A stretch of DNA of 64,000 nt from Alistipes finegoldii DSM 17242 (GCF_000265365.1 NC_018011.1:2046001-2110000); one strand, 5' to 3'. Counted from the stretch's first letter, positions 41,303 through 49,713 are shown. The notes: a model not told the origin generated them from the sequence alone. Numbers and translations: made by a program.

Positions 41303-42667
41303 TTCTGGGCCTACGGCGGCGATTTCGGAAGCCGCGAGAACCATGACGCCAACTTCAATATCAACGGAATCATCAATCCCGACCGGAGTCTCAAGCCGGC
41401 CGCGGCGGAGGCGAAGCATGTCTTCCAGCCGCTCGAAATCGCGCAGCCGCGGCCCGGAGAGGATTTTTTCACGATCCGGAACCGCAATTTCTTCGTTTCG
41501 ACCGATGAGTATGTTTTCGAATGGCGCATTACGTCCAGCATGGGCGCGACGCTGGGAAGCGGGACTTTCGAAGTGCCGCGCACGGAAGCGGGAGCCTGCA
41601 CGGAGTGCCGCGTGGGGTACAAGGCGCCCCGTCCCGAATCCGGCGTCGATTATTGGCTGGATATCGTTTACCGCCTGAAAGAGGATAAACCCTATGCCCT
41701 GCGGGGATTCGAGGCGGGCCGTTACCAGTTCGCACTGCCCGCTGCGGCGCCCGTGCGCGCTGCGGCCGCCCGCAGTGCCGTCGTCAGCCGTACGGAACGT
41801 TCGGTGACGCTGACTGCCGGGAGTGTGACCGCGACGGTCGATGCGGCGACGGGATATCTGTCGGGATATGCGGTGCGGGGCTGCGAGCTGATGCGGAGTC
41901 CGCTCGTACCGAATTTCTGGCGGGCATCCACCGACAACGACCGCCGGGGCTGGCGTACGCGGGAGCGCATGGGCGCATGGCGCACGATGCCTGAGCGGCT
42001 GAAACTCGAAAGCCTGAATGCGGCCGACGGTGCGGTGACGGCCGTCGTGTGCGGCGGGGGCGTCAGGCTGGCTTTGCGCTATCGGCTTGCGGCGGACGGG
42101 GAGCTGGCCGTTTCGTACGACCTGCGGATCGCAGACACGCTTCCCGAACCGCTGCGCATCGGTCTGCAGGCTCTGTGGAGCGGGGAGCTGGACCGCTATG
42201 TCTACTGCGGCCGCGGTCCCGGAGAGAATTATGCCGACCGGAAGGAAGGCTCCCTGTTCGGGGTCTACTCCGGCAGTACGGCCGATTTCAGTCCCGCCTA
42301 TATCTATCCGCAGGAGTGCGGCAACCGCTGCGACGTCCACTATCTCCAGCTTGGGGGCAAAGGCGGCGGAGTAGTTTTCGCCGGCCGGCAGCCTCTGTGC
42401 GTCTCGGTCTGGCCCTGCACGCAGGAGGCGCTGGATGCGGCGGAGCATACGCACGAGATCGTGCGGCTGGACGACGCATGGCTGGTGAATGTCGATTGTG
42501 CGCAGGCCGGCGTGGGCGGCACCGACTCGTGGAGCGTGAAATCGCGTCCTTCGGAGGCGTACCGGCTTTTGGAGAAGCACTACGGATATGAATTTGTAAT
42601 TGCTCCTGCGGGAACTCCGGCCGATGCGGCGCGGACGAGCCGCCGGGTGGCGTATAAAAATGAATAA
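41303..42667 (+). pseudogene. GH2 beta-galactosidase, 3' half only, fused to the sulfatase by deletion
   Basis: From 41303 the frame reads FWAYGGDFGSRENHDANFN, then NGIINPDRSLKPAAAEAKHVFQ, which aligns with the GH2 enzyme at 32706 ([37 protein letters not shown]). The remaining 454 residues are the end of the barrel, an Ig domain and the Bgal_small domain to a normal stop at 42667. The whole N-terminal half with both catalytic Glu is absent and there is no start at the junction. The two enzymes are only moderately similar, so this is a separate gene, not a duplicate artefact. Confidence 0.88.
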
Positions 42668-42670
42668 ACG

Positions 42671-44650
42671 ATGAAAAAGTGGTTGATGGCGTTCCTACTG
42701 CTGGCCGGAACGGCCGGGGTGCGCGCCCAGCAATGCGATGTGCCGCAGATCGGCGCTCAGGTTTTTGTAGAGCCGGGACAGACGCCGGAGGATATCGACG
42801 GATTTTTCCGCCTGTTGCACGATAACGGGATGAAGGTGGCCCGTATCCGGATGTTCGGGGCGCACATGTACCGCGGCGGGGAGTGGGATTTCTCGCTTTA
42901 CGACGAGGCGTTCCGTGCGGCGGACAAATACGGCGTCCGGCTTTTCGCCACGCTGTTTCCCGTCACCGACGAGCTGAACGACGTGGGCGGTTTCAAATTC
43001 CCCCGTTCGAAGGCGCACCTGCGCGAAATCGACGATTATATCACGGCCGTGGTGTCGCATTTCCGGCAGTATGAATCGCTGTGGACATGGGTGCTGCAGA
43101 ACGAACCCGGCAGCGGCGGGACGCGCGTCGCCATGACCGACCTCGCAAGGGAGGTCTATGACCGCTGGCTGGCGGACTTCCCGCCGGAAGAGCGCGGGGA
43201 GGGTTATCTGAAAGCCGATTTCACGCAGGAGAAGTTCCTGACCTACTATACGACGTGGTATCTGAACCATATCGCGCAGCTGGTCGAACGGCTCGATCCG
43301 CAGCGCGGGCGACATATCAATCCGCACCAGATTCTGGGCACGCTGCCCGATTACGACTTTCCGGCCTACTCGAAATTCCTCACCTCGGTCGGCGCGTCGC
43401 TGCACCTGAGCTGGCATTTCGGCATGTTCAGCCAGCGCGAATATCCGCTCGGCGTCTCCCTGATGTCGGATATCATCCGTCACAACGCACTCGGCAATCC
43501 GTTCTGGATCACCGAACTGCAGGGCGGAAACGTCACCGCCAGCGGCAATGTTCCCTACTGTCCCACGGCGGCGCATACGGCGCAGTATCTCTGGACGGCG
43601 ATCGCTTCCGGCGCCGAAGGGGTGATCTTCTGGTCGCTCAATCAGCGGGCGGCCGTCATGGAGGCGGGGGAGTGGGGGCTGCTCGACTTCCTGCGCAGGC
43701 CCTCGGACCGTATGCTCGAAGCCGCGAAGGTCGCATCGGTATTGCAGCGTCACGGTGAAGAGTTCCGGGAGTTGAAGCCTGCGCCTGCTCCGGTGACGCT
43801 CCTCTATAACATCGCTTCCCTGCGCATTCAGCGGCGCAATGCCGAAACGCTCGCATCCGGTGAGGAGGGACGGCAGGCTTCGGCCTGCATGAAATCGCTG
43901 GCCGCCGCCTATGAGGCCGTCTCGGCATGGGGCGTTACGCCCGAAGTGGCCGATATGGCGACCTTCGACTGGGACGACGCGGCGGGCCGTACGGCCGTGA
44001 TCCCGCATATGGTGGCGCTGCCTTCCGAATTCCGGCCCCGCATCGAGTCGTTCGTCCGCAACGGCGGCAAGCTGATCGTTACGGGATTGTCGGGATTCTA
44101 CGATGAAAATATGCGATGTCTGTTTATGAACGGCTTCCCGCTGAAATCGTGTTTCGGAGCGGAGGTCAGCGAATTCAAAGTCGCCGGGGAGTATTTCACG
44201 CTGGGCGAGGAGCTGCCTGCGCATCTGTGGCGGGGGATATTGGTGCCTGCTTCGGGCGAGACGATGATGACGGACGGCGGCGATGTCGCGGCCGTGCGCA
44301 ACCGCTATGGCCGCGGCGAGGTCGTGTGGGTGCCCTCCCCGATCGAATTGGGCGGATATCACCGCGATATGGTTCCGCTGACGGCTTTCTACGGGCGGGA
44401 GTGCCGCGATGCCATAGACGCGGCTCCGGCTTCGTTCCGCACGCCCGAACCGGACGTGCTGATGCGCACCATGCGCAAAGAGGGCGTTTTGACGACCGTG
44501 ATTGTCAACAAGCGTCCGGAAAGCGCGGCCATACGGCTGCGTACGGGTCGATACGGCGTTCCGCGCGTGATCTACGGGGATGCCTCGGTTAAGGGGGCGC
44601 AGGTCACGGTCGGAGCGGATCGCTGCGCCGTGGTGGTCTGGAGCAGGTGA
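42671..44650 (+). CDS. GH42-like (clan GH-A) glycoside hydrolase, secreted
   Basis: 659 residues with a signal peptide (MKKWLMAFLLLAGTAGVRAQ). TIM barrel with acid/base Glu in WVLQNEPGSGGTR (about residue 145) and nucleophile Glu in FWITELQGGNV (about residue 282). The second part (VTLLYNIASLRIQRRNAET..., MVALPSEFRPRIESFVRNGGKLIVTG) is the trimerisation-like Rossmann domain, and a small C-terminal beta domain follows, the GH42 layout. GH42 enzymes are beta-galactosidases; GH164 beta-mannosidases share this layout, so specificity is open. It follows the broken GH2 gene by 3 bp and may still be expressed from the sulfatase promoter. Confidence 0.85.
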   Translation: MKKWLMAFLLLAGTAGVRAQQCDVPQIGAQVFVEPGQTPEDIDGFFRLLHDNGMKVARIRMFGAHMYRGGEWDFSLYDEAFRAADKYGVRLFATLFPVTDELNDVGGFKFPRSKAHLREIDDYITAVVSHFRQYESLWTWVLQNEPGSGGTRVAMTDLAREVYDRWLADFPPEERGEGYLKADFTQEKFLTYYTTWYLNHIAQLVERLDPQRGRHINPHQILGTLPDYDFPAYSKFLTSVGASLHLSWHFGMFSQREYPLGVSLMSDIIRHNALGNPFWITELQGGNVTASGNVPYCPTAAHTAQYLWTAIASGAEGVIFWSLNQRAAVMEAGEWGLLDFLRRPSDRMLEAAKVASVLQRHGEEFRELKPAPAPVTLLYNIASLRIQRRNAETLASGEEGRQASACMKSLAAAYEAVSAWGVTPEVADMATFDWDDAAGRTAVIPHMVALPSEFRPRIESFVRNGGKLIVTGLSGFYDENMRCLFMNGFPLKSCFGAEVSEFKVAGEYFTLGEELPAHLWRGILVPASGETMMTDGGDVAAVRNRYGRGEVVWVPSPIELGGYHRDMVPLTAFYGRECRDAIDAAPASFRTPEPDVLMRTMRKEGVLTTVIVNKRPESAAIRLRTGRYGVPRVIYGDASVKGAQVTVGADRCAVVVWSR

Positions 44651-44823
44651 CGATTTGAGGATAAGCCCTTCGGCCGTTCGGATAGGAATGCGCATCCCCG
44701 CTTGTTTGTCGGCGGATGCGCATTTTTTCGTGTGAATACGCCGAGAGCGGCCGGAACAGGCCGGGATTGTTGTTTCGGACATATTGGAGTCCGGCTGCCG
44801 GCGGGGATTTCACACAAACAAAA

Positions 44824-44851
44824 ATCCCCGTAATCGTAAGATTACGGGGAT
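44824..44851 (+). terminator. Hairpin after the glycan-degradation locus
   Basis: A perfect 12-bp stem (ATCCCCGTAATC with GATTACGGGGAT) and GTAA loop, about 170 bp after the GH42-like gene. Confidence 0.6.
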
Positions 44852-44908
44852 CACCAAGTGCCCAGGACAGGAGCAATGGTATCAAGCTAAGATATATAAA
44901 TAAGCAAG

Positions 44909-44945
44909 AAAAACGCGCATGAAGATTCTTCATGCGCGTTTTTTT
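44909..44945. terminator. Strong bidirectional terminator at the left side of the ICE region
   Basis: AAAAACGCGCATGAAGA pairs perfectly with TCTTCATGCGCGTTTTT around one T, with T runs in both directions. It ends the minus-strand gene remnant on its right (stop at 44963). Confidence 0.85.
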
Positions 44946-44962
44946 CTGCTAAATCAATATTT

Positions 44963-45172
44963 TTACGGGATAAATTTTGCCGCCAATTTACTCATTTTAT
45001 CATTAATTTTTGATAAGTTCTTTCTGGTTTTATCTGCCTTAAAGCGGAACCGCTCCATGAAGCGGCGGCCGGCCTTTAGGCCGTCTATTTCCCGCGCGGA
45101 TCTTCTATCCTTTGCGCGGTCTTTCTCATCAGTTTTTATCACGGCACTTGAAGTACTCTCCCTGGTACAAAG
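44963..45172 (-). pseudogene. C-terminal remnant of a basic protein, cut by a palindromic element
   Basis: On the minus strand an open frame reads SAVIKTDEKDRAKDRRSARE, then IDGLKAGRRFMERFRFKADK and TRKNLSKINDKMSKLAAKFI before TAA at 44963-44965, followed by a good terminator. The charged, helical, in-frame composition looks truly coding. Upstream the frame enters the terminal repeat of the palindromic element (from 45156) and meets TAG at 45173-45175. A GTG at 45142 could start a 59-residue product, but the simpler reading is the tail of a longer gene. The family is not recognised; it looks like a mobilisation or DNA-binding protein tail. Confidence 0.5.
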
Positions 45173-45348
45173 CTAATAGTGCCAGTCTTGACACATCTCC
45201 CTTCGGCGCACTTCTTTGAAAAAATTAACCCCGGCTCCACCGGGGCGTCCTGAAATAATTTTTTCAAACAACTGCTTCTTCGCTCGCTTTAGTCACCACA
45301 TTTCTCCGAACTGTTAGACTGGCCCTATATGTTTTGTACCAGGGAGAG
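45156..45348. repeat. Palindromic repeat element 1 (193 bp)
   Basis: Terminal inverted repeats: CTCTCCCTGGTACAAA (45156-45171) matches the complement of 45333-45348, and GCCAGTCT (45181-45188) that of 45316-45323, with 9 unmatched bases between the blocks on each side. Inside is a second inverted pair (TTTGAAAAAATTA with TAATTTTTTCAAA) around a CCCCGG/CCGGGG hairpin. It contains no ORF of note. The core is shared with element 2. It is MITE-like in form. Confidence 0.75.
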
Positions 45349-45375
45349 GGAGGTAACCCAACCGACCTCACCCAG

Positions 45376-45389
45376 AGTTCTTTGACGTA
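45376..45389 (+). repeat. Leader motif AGTTCTTTGACGTA, copy 1
   Basis: Identical to 46440-46453; each lies about 90-100 bp upstream of a small ICE gene (45480 and 46543). A shorter related GTTCTTTGA occurs at 46315. Bacteroidota elements often carry a GTTCTTTGA box in their leaders. Confidence 0.6.
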
Positions 45390-45479
45390 CTTGAGGAGCT
45401 AATAACAGCGGGTACATTCCCGCGTCTATCAATTCACAATTAAAACTCCGGCGCAGGAGTATAAAGTCTGCAAAGTATT

Positions 45480-45731
45480 ATGGAAAACAGAGCGAAGAAA
45501 TGTATTGAATGTGGCAAAACGCTCACATTGGATTACTTTCGGAGAACGCCGTTATCTCCTGACGGCTATGCCAAGATGTGCAAGTTATGTGCAAATATCA
45601 AGCGCACGCAAGGCAAGAATGAAGAACGGAATCCGGCACTGCTAAATTTTAAAGCACGAGAACTGATTGACGAACTCCGTGCGCGTGGTTATAGGGGGAC
45701 ATTGAGAATAACAAAGGATATTCAGGTATAG
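45480..45731 (+). CDS. Small zinc-ribbon-type protein
   Basis: 83 residues. CIECGKTLTLDYF and CKLCANIKR give two CxxC pairs about 20 residues apart, a zinc-binding knuckle like that at the start of many HNH-type or recombination-associated proteins, but no HNH residues are present. The C-terminal half (ARELIDELRARGYRGTLRITK) is helical and basic. It probably binds DNA or another ICE protein; the function is unknown. It stands alone, with a terminator 12 bp downstream and an AGTTCTTTGACGTA leader motif upstream. Confidence 0.75.
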   Translation: MENRAKKCIECGKTLTLDYFRRTPLSPDGYAKMCKLCANIKRTQGKNEERNPALLNFKARELIDELRARGYRGTLRITKDIQV

Positions 45732-45742
45732 CCGGTGACTGA

Positions 45743-45775
45743 AGAGCCGGTTTATTCCGGCTCTCTTTTGCTTTT
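45743..45775 (+). terminator. Terminator of the zinc-ribbon gene
   Basis: AGAGCCGG pairs with CCGGCTCT around six bases, followed by CTTTTGCTTTTG. Confidence 0.8.
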
Positions 45776-45827
45776 GTTTGTACTGCTGTACCATGCCCCG
45801 CCAGCGGGGCCTTGATCGCTCCTAAAA

Positions 45828-45862
45828 AGCACGACTTGCAGGGCGTTGCAAGTCGCGCTTTT
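45828..45862 (+). terminator. Second hairpin, terminator-like
   Basis: CGACTTGCA pairs with TGCAAGTCG around a six-base loop and is followed by CGCTTTT. It may belong to the structured non-coding region rather than to the gene. Confidence 0.45.
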
Positions 45863-45988
45863 CTCCACGTCGCGGCAGTGCACCCCTCGCGTTGCGAGGG
45901 AGAGCGGTATTTTCTCTCTGGGTCTGACCGGGCTGCGGTTTTACCCGGCCTCTGTCAGAATTCAAGCTTTCTGCGACCTGAAGGGTCA

Positions 45989-46305
45989 CCCCTTACACGT
46001 TGCCTTCAGAGCCTTTCTGATACAAAGTAGTAACCCTGCATTTTGCCGGGCAATGAACCCGCGAAATATTTTCTTAGAAGTCCCTTCGGGAGAAGTGTTT
46101 ATGATGAAAAAATTTACCCCGGCAGGCCGGGGCACACTGAAGAAATTTTTTCAAAAATATTTCCCGGAACCCTTGCGCCGGTTCAGCGGTAGAGAGCGGC
46201 CGCCTATGCCCATTCCAGAGGAACGGGCGGCCGCTCCATGTTCATTACAAAATGTCAGCGTCCCATACGAGTATCAGAAAGGCTCTGAAGGCAACGTGTA
46301 AGGGG
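45989..46305. repeat. Palindromic repeat element 2 (317 bp) with perfect 35-bp terminal inverted repeats
   Basis: 45989-46023 is the exact reverse complement of 46271-46305 (starting CCCCTTACACGTTGCC). Inside are further perfect or near-perfect inverted pairs: TGAAAAAATTT with AAATTTTTTCA around CCCCGG/CCGGGG, and AGCGGCCGCC with GGCGGCCGCT at 46191-46233. The core from TCCCTTCGG to TTTTTTCAAA matches the core of element 1. No gene is convincing; the open frames here are products of the palindromes. Confidence 0.8.
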
Positions 46306-46439
46306 ATGCCCCTCGTTCTTTGAAATCTTGAAAACATCCATCGGCAGGGAAATCACAGCCCGGCAAACCTTCGAGAAAATGATAGTTCGATAGAAAGGAT
46401 AAAGGGCGTGACGAGGATGTTAGCGAGTTTTCAACCACA

Positions 46440-46453
46440 AGTTCTTTGACGTA
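46440..46453 (+). repeat. Leader motif AGTTCTTTGACGTA, copy 2
   Basis: Exact copy of 45376-45389, about 100 bp before the gene at 46543. Between them AGCTCCGCT and AGCGGAGCG form a possible leader hairpin (46461-46511). Confidence 0.6.
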
Positions 46454-46542
46454 TTAACCAGCTCCGCTCGATGTGGTCGGCGGATGGCGGGGAGCGAAGC
46501 CCCAGCGGAGCGCAAATACAAACATTTTAAAATTTTAATGCT

Positions 46543-46875
46543 ATGGAAATATCACTGGATGATTATTTAGGGCAACGAGGGCTGAGGTCTCCGATAAGTG
46601 GGTACATGGATGACAAATGGCGAAACATGCGCTTAACGGCTCGGGGGCAAAAAAGATTCGAGAAAGAGGCGGAGGCTGCAATTATTGAATACAGCAAGCT
46701 ACGCAAAGCCGCCATAGACGAATATAACAATTTGGTGAAATCGGGCGAGATAATCCCGCCGCATGAAACGAAATTGGAAGCCCTCTTGAGTGTGGCCAGA
46801 GGACACCCGGATAACGAAGGAACACAAGCAGCCCGTAGGTTGCTGAAAAAAAGATATGGTATAATATCCTGGTAA
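46543..46875 (+). CDS. Hypothetical helical protein of the ICE
   Basis: 110 residues with no signal or membrane segment. The middle is a long charged helix (RFEKEAEAAIIEYSKLRKAAIDEYNNLVKSGEI), and the end GTQAARRLLKKRYGI is basic. I do not recognise a family. It lies 62 bp before the methyltransferase and is visibly more AT-rich than that gene, so the two probably have different histories even if co-transcribed. A role as regulator or accessory of the methyltransferase cannot be shown. Confidence 0.6.
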   Translation: MEISLDDYLGQRGLRSPISGYMDDKWRNMRLTARGQKRFEKEAEAAIIEYSKLRKAAIDEYNNLVKSGEIIPPHETKLEALLSVARGHPDNEGTQAARRLLKKRYGIISW

Positions 46876-46937
46876 TATGCCGCATAATTCAAATTCTTAA
46901 AATTACAGTTTTCTCCTGTTTAAAAAAAGCTATCCCA

Positions 46938-48686
46938 ATGAATTCAAACGATAAAATCCGACTTTTGTACATCGACCTTTTCTGCGGTGCGGGCGGCACC
47001 TCGACCGGGGTACACCTTGCGCGGCATGCCGGAGATCCTTGCGCCAAGGTGATCGCGTGCGTGAACCACGACGCCAACGCCATCGCGTCGCACGCTGCCA
47101 ACCACCCCGACGCGCTACACTACACGGAGGACATCCGTACGCTGGAGTTGGGGCCGCTCACGGCCCATGCGGCCCGGATGCGCCGCCAGTATCCGGATGC
47201 CTTCGTCGTCCTCTGGGCCTCGCTGGAGTGTACGAACTTCTCGCGGGCCAAAGGCGGCCTTCCGCGCGACGCCGACAGCCGCACGCTGGCCGAACACCTG
47301 TTCCGCTACATCGAGGCGCTGACCCCCGATTACATCCAGATCGAGAACGTGGAGGAGTTTATGTCGTGGGGCGATCTGGACGAGAGGGGCAAGCCCGTCA
47401 GCAGGGATGCCGGGCGACTGTACCGGAAATGGATCGACAACGTGCGGGGCTACGGGTACGACTTCGGCCACCGCATCCTGAACGCCGCCGACTTCGGGGC
47501 GTACACTTCCCGCCGGCGGTTCTTCGGGATCTTCGCCCGCCGCGGCCTTCCGATCGTCTTTCCGAAACCGACTCACACCAAGAACCCGGCACAGGGCGAC
47601 CTGTTCGGCCAGCAGCTTCGCAAGTGGCGGCCAGTGCGGGAAGTCCTCGACCTTGAGGACGAGGGCGAGTCGATCTTCGACCGGAAGCGGCCGCTGGTCG
47701 AGGCATCGCTTGCCCGCATCCACGCGGGGCTGGTGAAGTTCGTCGCCGGCGGGCGCGAAGCGTTCCTCGTCAAATACAACTCGATGAACCAGTGCGGGAA
47801 GTATGTTGCACCCGGCATCGACGAACCGTGCCCGACCGTGGCGACGCAGAACCGCCTCGGCGTAGCCAAGGTGTACTACCTCTGCAAGCACTTCGGCGGG
47901 TCTCCGGAGGGGAAATGCACTGCCGTCGATGCGCCCGCGGGCGCGATCACCTGCCGGGATCACCACGCTTTCGTCTCGGCCTACTACGGCAACGGGTTCA
48001 ACTCGTCGATCGAGCAGCCGTCACCGACGGTTACGACGAAAGACCGTTTTCAACTGGTGCGTCCGTTCTTCGCCAACTACTATTCCGGCGGCGTCCAGAC
48101 GTCAGGAACGGACGGCCCGGCTCCGGCCGTCATGACGAACCCGAAGCAGCGGCTCGTCGCGCCGTGGATCATGAACACCAACTTCAGCAACGTCGGCAGT
48201 TCGCTCGACGCTCCGGCCCAGACCGTGACGGCCAACCGCAAATGGCAATACCTGATGAACCCGCAGTTCGCCTCGGCGGGTGCCGCTACCGATCGGCCGT
48301 GTTTCACGCTGATCGCCCGCATGGACAAGCGGCCTCCGCGGCTGGTGACGGCCGAAGCGGACGGCGAGGCGCTGCCCTCGTTCATCAGGCTGGAGGACGA
48401 AACGTTGGTTTACGAGATTTACCCGGAAGATACGCCGATGCTGGTGCAGATAAAGGAGTTCATGGCGCTGTACGGACTGGTGGACATCCGGATGCGGATG
48501 CTTCGTATCCCGGAACTGAAGCGGATCATGGGCTTCCCGGAGAACTACGTACTGATCGGCACGCAGGAAGAGCAGAAAAAATTTATCGGCAACGCCGTCG
48601 AAGTGAACATGGCGCGGGTTCTCTGCGAGGCGCTGGTGGCGAAACTTTACGAGTTGAACATCGTGCCGCAGCGGTTTGCGGCGTAA
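46938..48686 (+). CDS. C5 cytosine-specific DNA methyltransferase with repeat-built recognition region
   Basis: 582 residues. Motif I DLFCGAGGTSTGVHLA (SAM), motif IV with catalytic Cys in WASLECTNFSRAKGG (instead of the usual PCQ), motif VI IENVEEF, motif VIII YTSRRRFFGIFAR, motif X GNAVEVNMARVL. Between residues 290 and 470 lie six related units with a P-x-x-T-V-T core (EPCPTVATQNR, APAGAITCRD, QPSPTVTTKDR, GPAPAVMTNPK, APAQTVTANRK, RPCFTLIARMD), replacing a normal target-recognition domain. No endonuclease gene is adjacent, so it is probably a solitary, protective or regulatory methylase. Its GC content is much higher than that of the flanking ICE genes. Confidence 0.93.
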   Translation: MNSNDKIRLLYIDLFCGAGGTSTGVHLARHAGDPCAKVIACVNHDANAIASHAANHPDALHYTEDIRTLELGPLTAHAARMRRQYPDAFVVLWASLECTNFSRAKGGLPRDADSRTLAEHLFRYIEALTPDYIQIENVEEFMSWGDLDERGKPVSRDAGRLYRKWIDNVRGYGYDFGHRILNAADFGAYTSRRRFFGIFARRGLPIVFPKPTHTKNPAQGDLFGQQLRKWRPVREVLDLEDEGESIFDRKRPLVEASLARIHAGLVKFVAGGREAFLVKYNSMNQCGKYVAPGIDEPCPTVATQNRLGVAKVYYLCKHFGGSPEGKCTAVDAPAGAITCRDHHAFVSAYYGNGFNSSIEQPSPTVTTKDRFQLVRPFFANYYSGGVQTSGTDGPAPAVMTNPKQRLVAPWIMNTNFSNVGSSLDAPAQTVTANRKWQYLMNPQFASAGAATDRPCFTLIARMDKRPPRLVTAEADGEALPSFIRLEDETLVYEIYPEDTPMLVQIKEFMALYGLVDIRMRMLRIPELKRIMGFPENYVLIGTQEEQKKFIGNAVEVNMARVLCEALVAKLYELNIVPQRFAA

Positions 48687-48707
48687 TGGCAGTCCGCTCA
48701 TACGGTG

Positions 48708-48736
48708 ACAGCTCTGGAGCATTGCTTCAGAGCTGT
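48708..48736 (+). terminator. Hairpin after the methyltransferase gene
   Basis: ACAGCTCTG pairs perfectly with CAGAGCTGT around an 11-base loop, 22 bp after the stop, followed by a weak T run. Confidence 0.6.
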
Positions 48737-48790
48737 TGTCGTTTAAGATATCCTCCTGCGGGATGCTAAAATGTAAGTTGGGGCAGTTCA

Positions 48791-49433
48791 GTGTTACCAT
48801 TTTTGCGTTTTTTAAATTCAGTGTTACCATTTTTGCGCGCGAACCCCCTTTCAGTGTTACCAATTTTGTAGCTCTGTGTTACCATTTTTGCGCTTGTATA
48901 CCTTATATATAATCAGAAAAATATATTTATATATTTTTCTTCTTTTATTCAAAATAGAACTCAAAAAAAATGAACTCAAAACGCGCATACGCGCGTAGCG
49001 CGCACGCGCGAGGGAAAAGGTATTTTGTTTATTCGCAATGGGGAAAAGGGTGTTGCAGTTTCAGTTTTTCGTGTCTACCTGCTATTATGACAAAAATTGT
49101 TCTTAATGTGTGTTACCATTTTTGCGCTTGAAATATTGATTCGGGGGCAAATTCCCCTCTTTTTTATGGTCTGTGTTACCATTTTTGCGTTTTTTGTATT
49201 GCAACATGCTGATATTTTTGAAATAACATAAGATATTTGGGGGTGTTTGTGTGTTACCATTTTTGCATATTCTATTTGTAATTTACTGATATACATATTT
49301 TTATGTATATTTTTTGAGTTTTGCTCTCATCAGTGTTACCATTTTTGCGCTTCTATTACACAAGATATTGATTAACTGTTAATTATCCAATATCTACCTC
49401 GCGGTGGGAACAGGCTGTGTTACCAATTCTGCG
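48791..49433 (+). repeat. Nine iteron-like direct repeats of GTGTTACCATTTTTGCG around an AT-rich tract
   Basis: Copies begin at 48791, 48821, 48854, 48876, 49110, 49173, 49251, 49333 and 49417. Six are exact; those at 48854, 49251 and 49417 vary by 1-3 bases. All have the same orientation. The first four are 22-33 bp apart; after a 234-bp gap the last five are 63-84 bp apart. The gap holds an extremely AT-rich stretch (48895-48975) and a GC-rich palindromic patch of CGCG/GCGC (48981-49012). This layout resembles a replication origin or a high-occupancy protein-binding field. No credible gene lies in 48687-49793. Confidence 0.8.
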
Positions 49434-49627
49434 TTTTTGCTTTATAACATATTGTATTTTAATTGCTTATGTGCTTATTTGTTGCGAAAAAATAGTCAGA
49501 AGCCTAATCTGCTGTTGCTGGTATAAAAAATTGCGATCTGCATGTTTCGGTGAAATAAAAAGTGTAAGCTGCCTGTTGGTTGTTTTGTCAGTTGAGACCT
49601 TATCGAGACAGGAGCGTCTATGTCCAG

Positions 49628-49713
49628 TGCCTTAGTTTATGTTCGGGCTTGCTACCCGTTGATGATTCCTGATGAAACCTGCACGGCTATAACCCCTGTC
49701 CAAGCCCGAGGCA
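49628..49713 (+). other. Possible structured element upstream of fic
   Basis: TCGGGCTTG (49643-49651) pairs perfectly with CAAGCCCGA (49701-49709), and TGCC (49628) with GGCA (49710) could close the stem. It might be an RNA leader or a terminator remnant; no family is recognised. Confidence 0.3.

Noticed and set aside
45846..46301. 151-residue ORF inside palindromic element 2
   Set aside because: Its ends are formed by the two arms of the 35-bp inverted repeat; it is a by-product of the palindrome.
48791..49433. CRISPR array
   Set aside because: The repeat is only 17 bp, spacing varies from 22 to 234 bp, some copies are degenerate, and no cas gene is present.
49417..49635. 72-residue Cys-rich hydrophobic ORF
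   Set aside because: It begins inside an iteron-like repeat, has no leader of its own and ends arbitrarily; more likely non-coding AT-rich DNA.
49661..49690. Hammerhead ribozyme (CTGATGA followed by AAAC)
   Set aside because: Stem II between CTGATGA and GAAA is absent and the helices I/III do not form.
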